NCBI RefSeq assembly: GCF_014486695.1
Contig: NZ_JACTAB010000004.1
Location: 1 to 64,000, forward strand
DNA from: Flavobacterium buctense
GTDB taxonomy: Bacteria; Bacteroidota; Bacteroidia; Flavobacteriales; Flavobacteriaceae
Direction: 5' to 3'
DNA: 64,000 nt
The notes beneath the pieces are model-generated. The model ran no database searches and was not told where the DNA came from. It was given only the letters and a program-made list of their open reading frames with translations. This document shows, one piece after another, positions 45,722 to 54,118 of this stretch. Each line of letters begins with the position of its first letter. Within the stretch, counting starts at the first letter, position 1. A program made the translations under genes and the position numbers.

Positions 45722-46636
45722 ATGTCATATAGAGAAGGTCATTATTTTTCCTTAGAAGATCATTCTTTTGAAAATACACCACAACCAAGAATTAATTTTC
45801 CTGAGATTTCAGAAAAAAAATTAAAAGAAATTTGGAGAGAAACATTACAAAAAGGCATGCACGGTATTTGTTTCAGTATGTATGAAGACGGTCAAAAACC
45901 GGGTGATGTTATTATAGCAGAGCAAGTAAATAGACGTATTCAAATTTTAAAACCTTATTCCAAATGGGTTCGTTCATTTTCTTGTATTGAAGGCAATGAA
46001 CATATTCCAAGAATTGCTCATCAAAACGGTATGCAAACATTGGTTGGAGCTTGGCTTGGTGACGATTTAGAAAAAAACGAAAAAGAAATTGAAGCATTGA
46101 TTGAATTGGCCAATGAAGGTTGTGTAGATATTGCCGCTGTTGGAAATGAAGTTATGTACAGAGGTGATTTAACCGAAGAACAATTGTTAGCCTATATTCA
46201 TCGTGTGAAAGAAGTATTGCCTAATATTCCTGTGGGATATGTTGATGCTTACTATGAGTTTTCTCATCGACCAAAAATAACCGAAGCGTGTGATGTTATT
46301 TTAACCAATTGTTACCCTTATTGGGAAGGTTGCCCTATAGAACATTCCCTAAATCACATGCAAAGTATGTTTGGATCAGCCAAAGATGCCGGTCAAGGAA
46401 AACGCGTGATTATTACAGAAACGGGTTGGCCAAGTGAAGGAGGTTCTCTCAAAGGCGCTTTTGCTTCGAATGAAAATGCGATGCAGTATTTTATAGAAAC
46501 ACAAAATTGGTCCAGACAAAATAATATCGAAGTCTTCTACTTTTCTTCTTTTGATGAAGGATGGAAGGTAGGAGCGGAAGGTGATGTTGGCGCTTATTGG
46601 GGATTATGGGATAAAAACGAACAATTAAAATTTTAG
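45722..46636 (+). CDS. Cytoplasmic GH17 glycosidase
   Basis: A 304-residue GH17 protein without signal peptide, therefore probably cytoplasmic. Glu143 (AAVGNEV) is the expected acid/base and Glu233 (ITETGWPSEGG) the nucleophile. It is strikingly similar over its whole length to the GH17 part of the transporter fusion just upstream, for example YVDAYYEF against YVDAYYQF and a shared ending WDKNE-LKF, so the two arose by tandem duplication. It may hydrolyse, or transglycosylate, imported beta-1,3-glucan oligosaccharides before phosphorolysis. Start is two bases after the previous stop. Confidence 0.85.
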   Translation: MSYREGHYFSLEDHSFENTPQPRINFPEISEKKLKEIWRETLQKGMHGICFSMYEDGQKPGDVIIAEQVNRRIQILKPYSKWVRSFSCIEGNEHIPRIAHQNGMQTLVGAWLGDDLEKNEKEIEALIELANEGCVDIAAVGNEVMYRGDLTEEQLLAYIHRVKEVLPNIPVGYVDAYYEFSHRPKITEACDVILTNCYPYWEGCPIEHSLNHMQSMFGSAKDAGQGKRVIITETGWPSEGGSLKGAFASNENAMQYFIETQNWSRQNNIEVFYFSSFDEGWKVGAEGDVGAYWGLWDKNEQLKF

Positions 46637-46718
46637 TGTAATTTATTAAAATTATTATTTAAGTAAGTTAAGTTCTAAGATCTGAATTAATGCAATCAAT
46701 AAAAAATAAGCACTCATT

Positions 46719-48419
46719 ATGAGAATTAATATTTTTCAACTATTTTTTTTAATTTCCATCCTTGTAACGCAAAGCAGTTATTCTCAAGTAGATGTTGTTT
46801 ACACTAATTTGGTATGGTCTGACGAGTTTGATGCTAATGGTGCTGTAAATTCAAGTAAGTGGCATCATCAAACCCAGTTGCCAGCTGGTGGAAGTTGGTT
46901 TAATGGAGAAGTGCAGCATTATACGGATCAATTAACCAACTCTTTTGTCAATGGAGGTTTTTTGAATGTAGTAGCAAAAAAAGAACCATACACAAGTCAA
47001 GGAATAACCAAACAATATACATCAGCTCGTTTAAATTCGAAGTTTTCGTTTTTATATGGTCGTGTTGATGTTAGAGCCAAAATCCCAACCAACCAAGGTA
47101 CATGGCCTGCCATTTGGATGCTTGGCAAAAATGTGAATGAGGACGGCGGTTTTTTTGATGCCCAATTCGGAACTACCAATTGGCCGGCTTGTGGTGAAAT
47201 TGATATCATGGAACACGGTATAACGCCATCCCAGCCAGCGAATTATGTGCAGAGTGCCTTGCATACGCCTTCCTCTTTTGGTAACACAACCAACATTGGA
47301 GGTACAATTGCCAATAATTTAGGAAATGATTTTCATGTGTATTCTATGAATTGGTCTCCTTTTCAAATCTCTTTTCTGTTGGATGGAGTGGTATTTTATA
47401 CTTACAATCCTGCAGTTAAAACACCAAGTAATTGGCCATTTAATGCAGAACAGTATCTCTTGTTAAATATTGCTATGGGTGGTATTGCAGGGACAATACC
47501 TTCAAATTTCACACAAGCATCAATGGAAATTGATTATGTAAGAGTTTATCAAAATACTATTGTAGATAATCAAGCACCAACTAACTTCACCGCATCAATA
47601 GGCGCTGTAACTAGTTCAACTATCGAATTATTATTGAACGCTAATGACAACTCAGGAAATGTTAATTATAACATTACTTACAGTGGTGGAACTATAGCTT
47701 TAGCCAATCCTTCGGGAATTCAAAAATCGGTTATTGTGCCCAATTTAATGCCTAATACCAATTATAGCTTTTCAGTTTCTGCCAGTGACTTGGCAGGAAA
47801 TAATTATATCGCCAATCCGATTATAGTTACTGCAACAACGACGGGTGTTATTGGATGTTCAGGATCTGATACACAATCTACAGATGGACTACCTTTCAAT
47901 TTAGGATATAATTATTCATTTGAAACTATTGGAACTGATGTTAAAATTACTTTTGAGTTGTTAGATGCCAAAGTTGGTTTGGTTGCTTTTTTAAGAAGGC
48001 TATCACCTTTCTCTGAAACACAAATGACAAATGTCTCCGGACAGATTTTTTCACATACTGTTACCGGGCAAACAATAGGTTCGACTATCAATTATGCTGT
48101 AAAGTTTGCTTTTTCTGGCGGATTATCTGTAACTAGATTTATTTCCTATGTAGTAGGTAGTAATTGTGCTTTAGATGTACCAACAGTATCTGAATCACGT
48201 CAATTATTTTATCCTAATCCGGTTGATAATGTTTTGCACTTGCAATTGTCAGACGTTCACAATCAAATTACGTTGACTGATATCTTGGGCAAAAAGCACT
48301 TACAAACAACAGTTGGCGCTTTAGAAGATATCGATACGAGTAATTTAAAACCTGGAGTATATTTTTTAAGAATTCAAAACATGTATGGAATTCAACATCA
48401 TAAAATAATTAAGAAGTAA
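46719..48419 (+). CDS. Secreted GH16 laminarinase with fibronectin III and T9SS sorting domains
   Basis: A 566-residue secreted endo-beta-1,3-glucanase. Signal peptide (SSYSQ), GH16 domain about 25-280 with WSDEFDANGAVNSSKW, WPAIWMLGKN and the catalytic GEIDIMEH (Glu160, Asp162, Glu165), then a fibronectin-III-like domain (about 285-375, APTNFTASIGAVTSSTIELL), a beta domain, and a type A T9SS sorting domain (LFYPNPVDNVLHLQL, ending IIKK). It should reach the outside of the cell, unlike the lipoprotein GH16 at 36194, and start the attack on insoluble or large glucan. It closes locus 2, 82 bases after the cytoplasmic GH17. Confidence 0.9.
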   Translation: MRINIFQLFFLISILVTQSSYSQVDVVYTNLVWSDEFDANGAVNSSKWHHQTQLPAGGSWFNGEVQHYTDQLTNSFVNGGFLNVVAKKEPYTSQGITKQYTSARLNSKFSFLYGRVDVRAKIPTNQGTWPAIWMLGKNVNEDGGFFDAQFGTTNWPACGEIDIMEHGITPSQPANYVQSALHTPSSFGNTTNIGGTIANNLGNDFHVYSMNWSPFQISFLLDGVVFYTYNPAVKTPSNWPFNAEQYLLLNIAMGGIAGTIPSNFTQASMEIDYVRVYQNTIVDNQAPTNFTASIGAVTSSTIELLLNANDNSGNVNYNITYSGGTIALANPSGIQKSVIVPNLMPNTNYSFSVSASDLAGNNYIANPIIVTATTTGVIGCSGSDTQSTDGLPFNLGYNYSFETIGTDVKITFELLDAKVGLVAFLRRLSPFSETQMTNVSGQIFSHTVTGQTIGSTINYAVKFAFSGGLSVTRFISYVVGSNCALDVPTVSESRQLFYPNPVDNVLHLQLSDVHNQITLTDILGKKHLQTTVGALEDIDTSNLKPGVYFLRIQNMYGIQHHKIIKK

Positions 48420-48570
48420 TTAGTAACACAGAGCGTACCAGAAAAGTTTGTTTTTAATTATTAAACTTCAAATTCTTTTGTAAATAATAGACTTTTTAAT
48501 ACTATTTGACTGAAATAATCAAGTAAAATCAACTCTTTACTTAAGAAAAATAATATTTTTTCAATTTTAA

Positions 48571-48603
48571 TTTGTTTTTTAAATAAAAATTATGTTAAAT
48601 TTG
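48571..48603 (+). promoter_or_regulatory. Promoter TTTG-N21-TAAATTTG for the sigma factor
   Basis: TTTG at 48571-48574 and TAAATTTG at 48596-48603 are separated by 21 bases. The predicted leader to the start at 48698 is about 90 bases. Confidence 0.6.
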
Positions 48604-48697
48604 GCTTATAATTAACTCTCAATCCCCTTTTGCCTATACATAAAAATTACTTTTTAGATTAAAAATTCTTTTTTAACCCTTACTAAAAGGTAATGTT

Positions 48698-49285
48698 ATG
48701 GCACAATCTCAACTTCCGGACGCTATATTAGTAGACAAGTATGTTAAAGGCGATGAAAACGCTTTGGCAATTCTTATTAATAGACACCAATCAAAAATTT
48801 ATGGGTATATCTATTCCAAAGTTTCGGATAGAGATGTGACCGAAGATATTTTTCAGGAAACATTCTTTAAAGTAATTCATACCCTTAAATCAAAAAAATT
48901 CTATAACGAAGAAGGCAAGTTCTTATCTTGGGTTTTGCGTATTGCCAGTAATTTGATTATTGACAAATTCCGTAATGATAAAAAAATGCCTTTAAATCGG
49001 GATACAGATGAGTTACTAATTTTTTCCAGAATCACGGATGACTCATTAAATATTGAACGAAGATTGATTAAAAATCAAGTAGAAATTGATATCAAAATGA
49101 TCATTGAAAAATTACCACATGATCAAAAAGAAGTTATCATGATGCGCTACTTTTTAGACATGAGTTTCAAAGAAATAGCTGATTTTACAGGCGTTAGTGT
49201 AAATACTACTTTGGGTAGAATGCGTTACGCTATTACAAATCTGAGAAAAGTAATTGAAAAGAATAAAATTTATTTACCTTCTTAG
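48698..49285 (+). CDS. ECF-type RNA polymerase sigma factor
   Basis: A 195-residue sigma-70 family protein with region 2 (LINRHQSKIYGYIYSKVSDR, DITEDIFQETF-like core, FLSWVLRIASNLIIDKFR) and region 4 (LPHDQKEVIMMRYFLDMSFKEIADFTGVSVNTTLGRMRYA, the HTH). There is no region 1 or 3, as expected for an extracytoplasmic-function sigma factor. No anti-sigma (FecR-like) gene follows; instead comes a small basic ORF. Similar sigma factors in flavobacteria occur as lone genes. It recognises unknown promoters and is probably not tied to locus 2, as it has its own promoter. Confidence 0.9.
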   Translation: MAQSQLPDAILVDKYVKGDENALAILINRHQSKIYGYIYSKVSDRDVTEDIFQETFFKVIHTLKSKKFYNEEGKFLSWVLRIASNLIIDKFRNDKKMPLNRDTDELLIFSRITDDSLNIERRLIKNQVEIDIKMIIEKLPHDQKEVIMMRYFLDMSFKEIADFTGVSVNTTLGRMRYAITNLRKVIEKNKIYLPS

Positions 49286-49344
49286 GCAATAAAAAGTAAA
49301 CTTTTGCGTTATTATATAAACCTCTCAAAACAACAGATTTATAT

Positions 49345-49488
49345 ATGGCAAAACTTTACTCAAAAAGAAAATTAGCACCCAAAAAAATGTTACCTAAAAA
49401 AGAAACCATTCGTCTCATCCTTCAATATTCTTGTGCATTGAATATTATTAAAGTAGGCAACATGAACTTCGAAAATATTGCTAATTAA
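49345..49488 (+). CDS. 47-residue basic small protein
   Basis: A short ORF starting MAKLYSKRKLAPKK and ending NMNFENIAN, in the same direction as the sigma factor gene and closed by a strong terminator. The first 20 residues carry about nine lysines or arginines; the rest contains a probable helix (ETIRLILQYSCALNIIKV). I recall similar small proteins of about 45-50 residues in other Flavobacterium genomes, which would need a search to confirm. No signal peptide or known domain. It could be a small regulator linked to the sigma factor, but nothing in the sequence proves this. Confidence 0.6.
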   Translation: MAKLYSKRKLAPKKMLPKKETIRLILQYSCALNIIKVGNMNFENIAN

Positions 49489-49490
49489 GA

Positions 49491-49522
49491 AACATCCCGG
49501 TATAATTATCGGGATGTTTTTT
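49491..49522. terminator. Bidirectional terminator between the small ORF and endonuclease III
   Basis: AACATCCCG (49491-49499) pairs perfectly with CGGGATGTT (49510-49518), then a T run. It overlaps the 3' end of the convergent nth gene. Confidence 0.85.
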
Positions 49523-50165
49523 TGTTATATTCTTCCAAAACATCTTTCCGGCCTATTGTTTTGGTGATAATGTCTTTTTCTATATCCCAACCACGTGCCG
49601 GTGAATATTCTCGTCCATACCAAATAATTTGCAAATGCAACTCGTTCCATAATGCTCTAGGGAAAATAGCTTTGGCATTTTTCTCCGTTTGCTGAACGTT
49701 TTTTCCATTACTTAGATTCCAACGATACATCAGACGATGAATATGAGTATCAACAGGAAAAGCCGGAACGCCAAAAGCTTGTGACATCACTACACTTGCC
49801 GTTTTATGGCCTACAGCCGGTAATCTTTCTAAAGCTTCAAAACTTTGTGGTACTTCACCGTTATGCTCATCGATGATTATTTGAGACAACCCATATATGC
49901 CTTTTGATTTCATTGGCGATAAACCACAGGGACGAATAATCTCTTTTATTTCGTCTACTGAAAGTTTAACCATGTCATACGGATTATCCGCTTTTGCAAA
50001 TAGGATAGGAGTAATTTGGTTAACGCGAACATCGGTACACTGTGCAGAAAGCAGTACGGCAATCAATAAAGTGTAAGCATCTTTATGGTCAAGTGGAATA
50101 GGAATTTCTGGATAGTATTCTTTTAACGTATTTATAACGAATGTTGCACGTTCTTTTTTGGTCAT
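49506..50165 (-). CDS. nth: Endonuclease III-like DNA glycosylase/AP lyase lacking the iron-sulfur cysteines
   Basis: A 219-residue base-excision-repair glycosylase for oxidised pyrimidines. The helix-hairpin-helix LPAVGHKTASVV with catalytic Lys121 and the following FPVDTHIHR with Asp139 correspond to Lys120 and Asp138 of the E. coli enzyme. In E. coli four C-terminal cysteines bind a [4Fe-4S] cluster; here the matching region (IIWYGREYSPARGWDIEKD) has none, and the only cysteines are at 43 and 80. Length is otherwise normal. The enzyme should still fold as a cluster-free member, a known variation in the superfamily. Monocistronic. Confidence 0.9.
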   Translation of the reverse strand: MTKKERATFVINTLKEYYPEIPIPLDHKDAYTLLIAVLLSAQCTDVRVNQITPILFAKADNPYDMVKLSVDEIKEIIRPCGLSPMKSKGIYGLSQIIIDEHNGEVPQSFEALERLPAVGHKTASVVMSQAFGVPAFPVDTHIHRLMYRWNLSNGKNVQQTEKNAKAIFPRALWNELHLQIIWYGREYSPARGWDIEKDIITKTIGRKDVLEEYNKKTSR

Positions 50166-50241
50166 TTTAACTAAATTTGAATGGTAAAAATAAGAAATAA
50201 TACTTAGAAATTATATAACCCTAAACATTGCATTATACATT

Positions 50242-50694
50242 ATGACAACACTACAGATAGGTGATAAAGCTCCCAATTTTTCAGGAAAAGATCAAGATGG
50301 AAATCTTCATTCTTTAGCAGATTACAACGGTAAAAAGTTAGTTGTTTTCTTTTATCCAAAAGCTGACACACCTGGTTGTACTGCGGAAGCTTGTGATTTG
50401 AGAGACAATTATGATCGCTTCAAAGCCGCTAATTATGAGCTCCTAGGTGTTAGTGCTGATGGTGCCAAAGCCCAAAGTAAATTTAGAAATAAATATGAGT
50501 TCCCTTTTCCTCTATTGGCTGATGAAGATAAGTCAGTTATCGAAGCTTTTGGCGTTTGGGGACCAAAAAAGTTTATGGGAAGAGAATACGATGGGATTCA
50601 CAGAACTACTTTTATTATCAATGAAGAAGGCTTTATTGAAGAAATCATTTCGGACGTAAAAACCAAGGCACATGCCGCTCAGATATTGAAATAA
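50242..50694 (+). CDS. bcp: Thioredoxin-dependent thiol peroxidase (peroxiredoxin Q / BCP)
   Basis: A 150-residue peroxiredoxin that reduces hydrogen peroxide and organic peroxides with thioredoxin as electron donor. The motif FYPKADTPGCTAEACDLRD holds the peroxidatic Cys46 and resolving Cys51, the five-residue spacing of the BCP subfamily. Full length, cytoplasmic, no signal peptide. It is a single gene, divergent from nth and convergent with the 488-residue protein gene, with which it shares a terminator. Confidence 0.95.
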   Translation: MTTLQIGDKAPNFSGKDQDGNLHSLADYNGKKLVVFFYPKADTPGCTAEACDLRDNYDRFKAANYELLGVSADGAKAQSKFRNKYEFPFPLLADEDKSVIEAFGVWGPKKFMGREYDGIHRTTFIINEEGFIEEIISDVKTKAHAAQILK

Positions 50695-50727
50695 AAAAAG
50701 CCAAGATTTAATTCTTGGCTTTTTTTT
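50693..50727. terminator. Bidirectional terminator after bcp
   Basis: AAAAAAAGCCAAGA and TCTTGGCTTTTTTT (50693-50706, 50713-50726) enclose a TTTAAT loop. It overlaps the stop codon of the convergent gene. Confidence 0.9.
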
Positions 50728-52192
50728 ATGCTTTTTCCAAAATTCTATTCGGATCATAACCAAATAATTGGTGTTGTTTGATAATATCTGCAATACCTTT
50801 AGGCAACAACTTTTCCCAACCCGGAGTACCAGTGCTAATCATCTTCAACACTTCACGAGAGAAAATTTTTAAGTGATCTTTATCAAAATCGGTGATGTCA
50901 ACTACTTTTCCATTGTATGCAAAGAACTTATACAATTCTTTCATACGTGGGTGAACTTTTAGGTTTTGAGAGTTGATGATTTCTCCGTTTTCGTCTTCCA
51001 TAGGATATAAAAACACTTTTAAATCGCGGTAAAACAATTTACCAAAAGCTTCCAAAATTCCACCACTTAAGTGACGGTAATATTTTTCATCAAAAATATC
51101 AACCAAATTATTTACACCCATGGCCAATCCCATACGGGCTTTGGTGTAATTGGAGAAATATTCTACTACTTTGTAATATTCTTGGAAGTTCGAAATCATT
51201 ACAGTTTGCCCCAAGGAACAAAGTAACTCGGCACGGTCCATAAAGTCTCTTTCGTCAATTTCGCCTTCAGATCGCAAGTTAGATAGTGTAATCTCAAAAA
51301 TCACTAAAGTGTTCTCTTTGTCTACTTTACTTTCTTCAAGGAACATCTTTAATGATTTTTCATACATGTCCATATTCACCTGAGTTACAGGACGAAAACT
51401 TCCCCTAAGCGCTAATATATTTTTCTTGTAAAGGATTGATGCCGGTAGGATGTTTTTCCCATCAGGACCAAACATTACCGCATCAGTCATACCGTTTTTA
51501 ACCAATTGCAAACTCATTAAACGGTTGTCAACATTGGCAAAACGCGGTCCTGAGAAGTTAATGGTATCAATTTCCAGCTGGTCTTTATCTAAGTGATCGT
51601 ACAAATAGCGCAATAATTTTTTGGGATCGTTATACTTGTAAAAGGCACCGTAAATTAAGTTTACACCCAAAACACCCAAGGTTTCTTGTTGTAATTTAGC
51701 ATCAGTTTCTTTAAAGCGGATGTGCAAAGTGATTTCGTTATAATCTTCATCAGGTTCGACTTGATATTTAATCCCAACCCAACCATGACCTTTAAATTGC
51801 TTTGCAAAATCAATTGTCGCTACAGTATTGGCAAAACTGAAGAATATTTTATTAGGATGTTTGTCTCTTTTTAAACGCTTTTCAATCAGTTCAACTTCAT
51901 GATTCAACATCTTTTTTAAACGACTTTCAGTAACGTAACGTCCATCATCTTCAATGCCGTAAATAGCGTCACTAAAATCTTTATCGTAAGCCGACATGGC
52001 TTTTGCAATCGTTCCTGATGAACCACCAGCTCTAAAAAAGTGTCTCACCGTTTCTTGTCCGGCCCCAATCTCAGCAAATGTCCCGTAAATATTGTCATTT
52101 AGGTTGATTCGCAAAGCTTTATCTTTGATAGCAGGAATTTGTTCAATGGCTTTATCGCCTTTCAGTTTAATTATAGAAACAATATTGTCCAT
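50726..52192 (-). CDS. Conserved 488-residue protein of unknown function
   Basis: Not assigned. It starts MDNIVSIIKLKGDKAIEQIP and is soluble, with no signal peptide or membrane helix. Well-formed blocks such as YGTFAEIGAGQETVRHFFRAGG, SFANTVATIDFAKQF and HVHPRMKELYKF-type segments give it the look of an enzyme. Relatives in Bacteroidota are, as far as I recall, sometimes labelled nicotinate-nucleotide adenylyltransferase, but I see no HxGH-type nucleotidyltransferase motif, so I do not accept that name. It is monocistronic, divergent from the metallohydrolase gene, with a TAACTTTG element just upstream. Confidence 0.75.
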   Translation of the reverse strand: MDNIVSIIKLKGDKAIEQIPAIKDKALRINLNDNIYGTFAEIGAGQETVRHFFRAGGSSGTIAKAMSAYDKDFSDAIYGIEDDGRYVTESRLKKMLNHEVELIEKRLKRDKHPNKIFFSFANTVATIDFAKQFKGHGWVGIKYQVEPDEDYNEITLHIRFKETDAKLQQETLGVLGVNLIYGAFYKYNDPKKLLRYLYDHLDKDQLEIDTINFSGPRFANVDNRLMSLQLVKNGMTDAVMFGPDGKNILPASILYKKNILALRGSFRPVTQVNMDMYEKSLKMFLEESKVDKENTLVIFEITLSNLRSEGEIDERDFMDRAELLCSLGQTVMISNFQEYYKVVEYFSNYTKARMGLAMGVNNLVDIFDEKYYRHLSGGILEAFGKLFYRDLKVFLYPMEDENGEIINSQNLKVHPRMKELYKFFAYNGKVVDITDFDKDHLKIFSREVLKMISTGTPGWEKLLPKGIADIIKQHQLFGYDPNRILEKA

Positions 52193-52212
52193 AGTAGCGT
52201 AAGTATTCTTTG

Positions 52213-52220
52213 CAAAGTTA
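52213..52220 (-). promoter_or_regulatory. -7 element TAACTTTG for the 488-residue protein
   Basis: Minus-strand TAACTTTG lies 20 bases before the start at 52192; a matching -33 element is not evident. Confidence 0.45.
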
Positions 52221-52317
52221 GTAAAATAGCTATTTTATTAAAAGATAATTAACCTATTTTTGTAATTAATTACATTTAAAGTACAACTTCAAAAACGATT
52301 CCATCAAAAACCGTGCT

Positions 52318-53088
52318 ATGATGCAAGTTTATTTTCTCGGAACCGGTACGTCTCAAGGAATTCCTGTCATTGGAAGCAATCATCCTGTCTGTAAAAGTGA
52401 TGATTTAAAAGACAAACGATTGAGAGTTTCGGTTTGGGTAACTTTTAATGATATTTCAATTGTAATAGATTGCGGACCTGATTTTAGACAACAAATGTTA
52501 ACTTCAGGATGTGAAAAGTTAGATGCGCTACTATTTACCCATGAACACGCTGATCACACCGCTGGTTTGGATGACATTCGCCCGTTTTTCTTCAGACAAA
52601 AAAAAGACATTCCAATTTACGCTCATCAAAGGGTTTTAGATAATTTTAAAATGCGTTTTGATTATATTTTTGAAACTGAAAATAAGTATCCCGGTGCGCC
52701 CGGTGTAGAAACTTTCGAAGTTAAGAAAAATGTAGCTTTTAAAATAGGTAGTTCCCAAGTTATCCCCATCAATGTAAACCACGGGAATCTTCAAGTTTTT
52801 GGATACAGAATTCAGGATTTTGTATATTTAACCGATGTTAAAACTATTGATACTGCTGAAATTGAAAAGCTGAAAGGAGCAAAAGTATTGGTTGTGAATG
52901 CCTTGCGTGAAGAACCACATCATTCCCATTTTAATTTGCAGGAAGCGTTAGATTTTATACATTTGGTAAAACCTGAAAAAGCCTATTTGACTCACATTAG
53001 TCATCTTTTAGGTTTTCATGAAGAAGTTCAAAAAAAATTACCTCCAAATGTATTTTTGGCCTACGACAATTTGAAAATTACAATTTAA
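52318..53088 (+). CDS. Metallo-beta-lactamase-fold hydrolase (PhnP-like)
   Basis: A 256-residue cytoplasmic hydrolase of the MBL fold. LLFTHEHADHTAGLDDIRPF is the HxHxDH zinc motif, DCGPDFRQQM is the first strand region, and further ligands are in VNHGNL, YLTDVKT and YLTHISH. The opening FLGTGTSQGIPVIG and these spacings fit the PhnP / phosphodiesterase branch. The substrate is not predictable; cyclic phosphodiesters are one option. Two adjacent ATG codons (52318, 52321) could start it. It may be co-transcribed with the two small genes that follow at 4 and 11 bases. Confidence 0.85.
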   Translation: MMQVYFLGTGTSQGIPVIGSNHPVCKSDDLKDKRLRVSVWVTFNDISIVIDCGPDFRQQMLTSGCEKLDALLFTHEHADHTAGLDDIRPFFFRQKKDIPIYAHQRVLDNFKMRFDYIFETENKYPGAPGVETFEVKKNVAFKIGSSQVIPINVNHGNLQVFGYRIQDFVYLTDVKTIDTAEIEKLKGAKVLVVNALREEPHHSHFNLQEALDFIHLVKPEKAYLTHISHLLGFHEEVQKKLPPNVFLAYDNLKITI

Positions 53089-53092
53089 TACT

Positions 53093-53587
53093 ATGAAAAA
53101 ATCGTTGTTTTTATACCTGTTTATCATCGCTGTTTTGATGAATGTTTTTACCTATAAGTATTTCACTTCAAAAGAAGCCTCAGTCAAGAAGCCTGAAAGT
53201 GCCCTAGACAATAAAAAATGGAATGATAGTGTTGTCAAACTCACGGACCAACTCTATGACGCTAATTATTTTTCTTTGGAAGCCAATGATAGAGCGCAAA
53301 ACTATTTAAACCAAAATGACATTACTGTTTTTGCTGAAAAAGTAAAGCAAGCCCTTTTAGCTTACAACGATTCTCCTGAAGGCAATCAGTATACAGATCA
53401 AGTAACTATGGGGGAACAAAAATTTATCATTAGTAAAGTGAAGTTGTTGAATCACCGTTGGATTATAGCGAGTTATAGTAATGGTAAGCTTTGGGGCGAA
53501 GTTTTACTTAAATATTTTATCAATGAGGATCAAACTGTTTCATTTGAAATCATGAATTCCTATCTTTATCCTGAACAATTAAATTAG
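53093..53587 (+). CDS. Small membrane-anchored protein of unknown function
   Basis: Not recognised. 164 residues with an N-terminal hydrophobic helix (LFLYLFIIAVLMNVFTY) that acts as a signal anchor. The rest is soluble and mixed alpha/beta (LTDQLYDANYFSLEANDRA, HRWIIASYSNGKLWGEVLL) and should face the periplasm. It sits four bases after the MBL hydrolase gene and 11 before a lipoprotein gene, so all three are probably one operon. Confidence 0.75.
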   Translation: MKKSLFLYLFIIAVLMNVFTYKYFTSKEASVKKPESALDNKKWNDSVVKLTDQLYDANYFSLEANDRAQNYLNQNDITVFAEKVKQALLAYNDSPEGNQYTDQVTMGEQKFIISKVKLLNHRWIIASYSNGKLWGEVLLKYFINEDQTVSFEIMNSYLYPEQLN

Positions 53588-53598
53588 AAACGAAAGGC

Positions 53599-54087
53599 AT
53601 GAAAAAAATCTCTCTACTCTTAATCGCCTCAATCCTCTTGTTCTCCTGTAAGTTAAATGATCAAAACGATGCAGCATCCGAAGAAGAAAATATTCCTTTA
53701 GCCGTTAAAGATTCTACTTTTGTTAATGACAAAGATGAACACGGATGCTTGGCTAGTGCGGGTTATATTTGGTCAAAGATGAATAAGGAATGTGTTAAAG
53801 GGTATACCGGTATTCCGTTAAATCCGAGCGACAAACCCGACAATGAAGATGAAGCTTTGAGTGCGTTTGTACTTTTTAGTGAAGATTTGAATAAGGCAGA
53901 GGTTTTTTTGCCAAACGTAACTAACTCCATAGTTTTAACCCGATTGGCAGAAGGAAAGCCGTGGGTTTTTGAAGATTGGCAACTCGTGCCTTGGAAAGGT
54001 TATGTTTTGAAAAAAGGCGCCGATATCAAATTTTCAGGCGATGGCCAAATGGGTAAAAAAATCACCGGAAGTGATACACAAGAATAA
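53599..54087 (+). CDS. Small lipoprotein of unknown function
   Basis: Not recognised. 162 residues with a lipoprotein signal (LLIASILLFSC, Cys17) and an acidic start to the mature part (DQNDAASEEE). A segment HGCLASAGYIWSKMNKECVKGYTG carries a pair of cysteines that could form a disulfide. Last gene of the short operon behind the MBL hydrolase; a terminator follows. Confidence 0.75.
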   Translation: MKKISLLLIASILLFSCKLNDQNDAASEEENIPLAVKDSTFVNDKDEHGCLASAGYIWSKMNKECVKGYTGIPLNPSDKPDNEDEALSAFVLFSEDLNKAEVFLPNVTNSIVLTRLAEGKPWVFEDWQLVPWKGYVLKKGADIKFSGDGQMGKKITGSDTQE

Positions 54088-54090
54088 CAA

Positions 54091-54118
54091 AAAAGTCCCG
54101 AGAAATCGGGATTTTTTT
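54091..54118. terminator. Bidirectional terminator
   Basis: TCCCGA and TCGGGA (54096-54101, 54106-54111) around a GAAA tetraloop, flanked by A and T runs, between convergent genes. Confidence 0.8.

Noticed and set aside
45719..45722. Possibility that the MFS-GH17 fusion and the next GH17 gene are one frameshifted gene
   Set aside because: Each has a complete GH17 domain with both catalytic glutamates and a proper stop or start; they are tandem paralogs.
48440..48470. Weak hairpin AAGTTT / AAACTT after the last locus 2 gene
   Set aside because: Six A/T-rich pairs and no clear T run; too weak to call a terminator.
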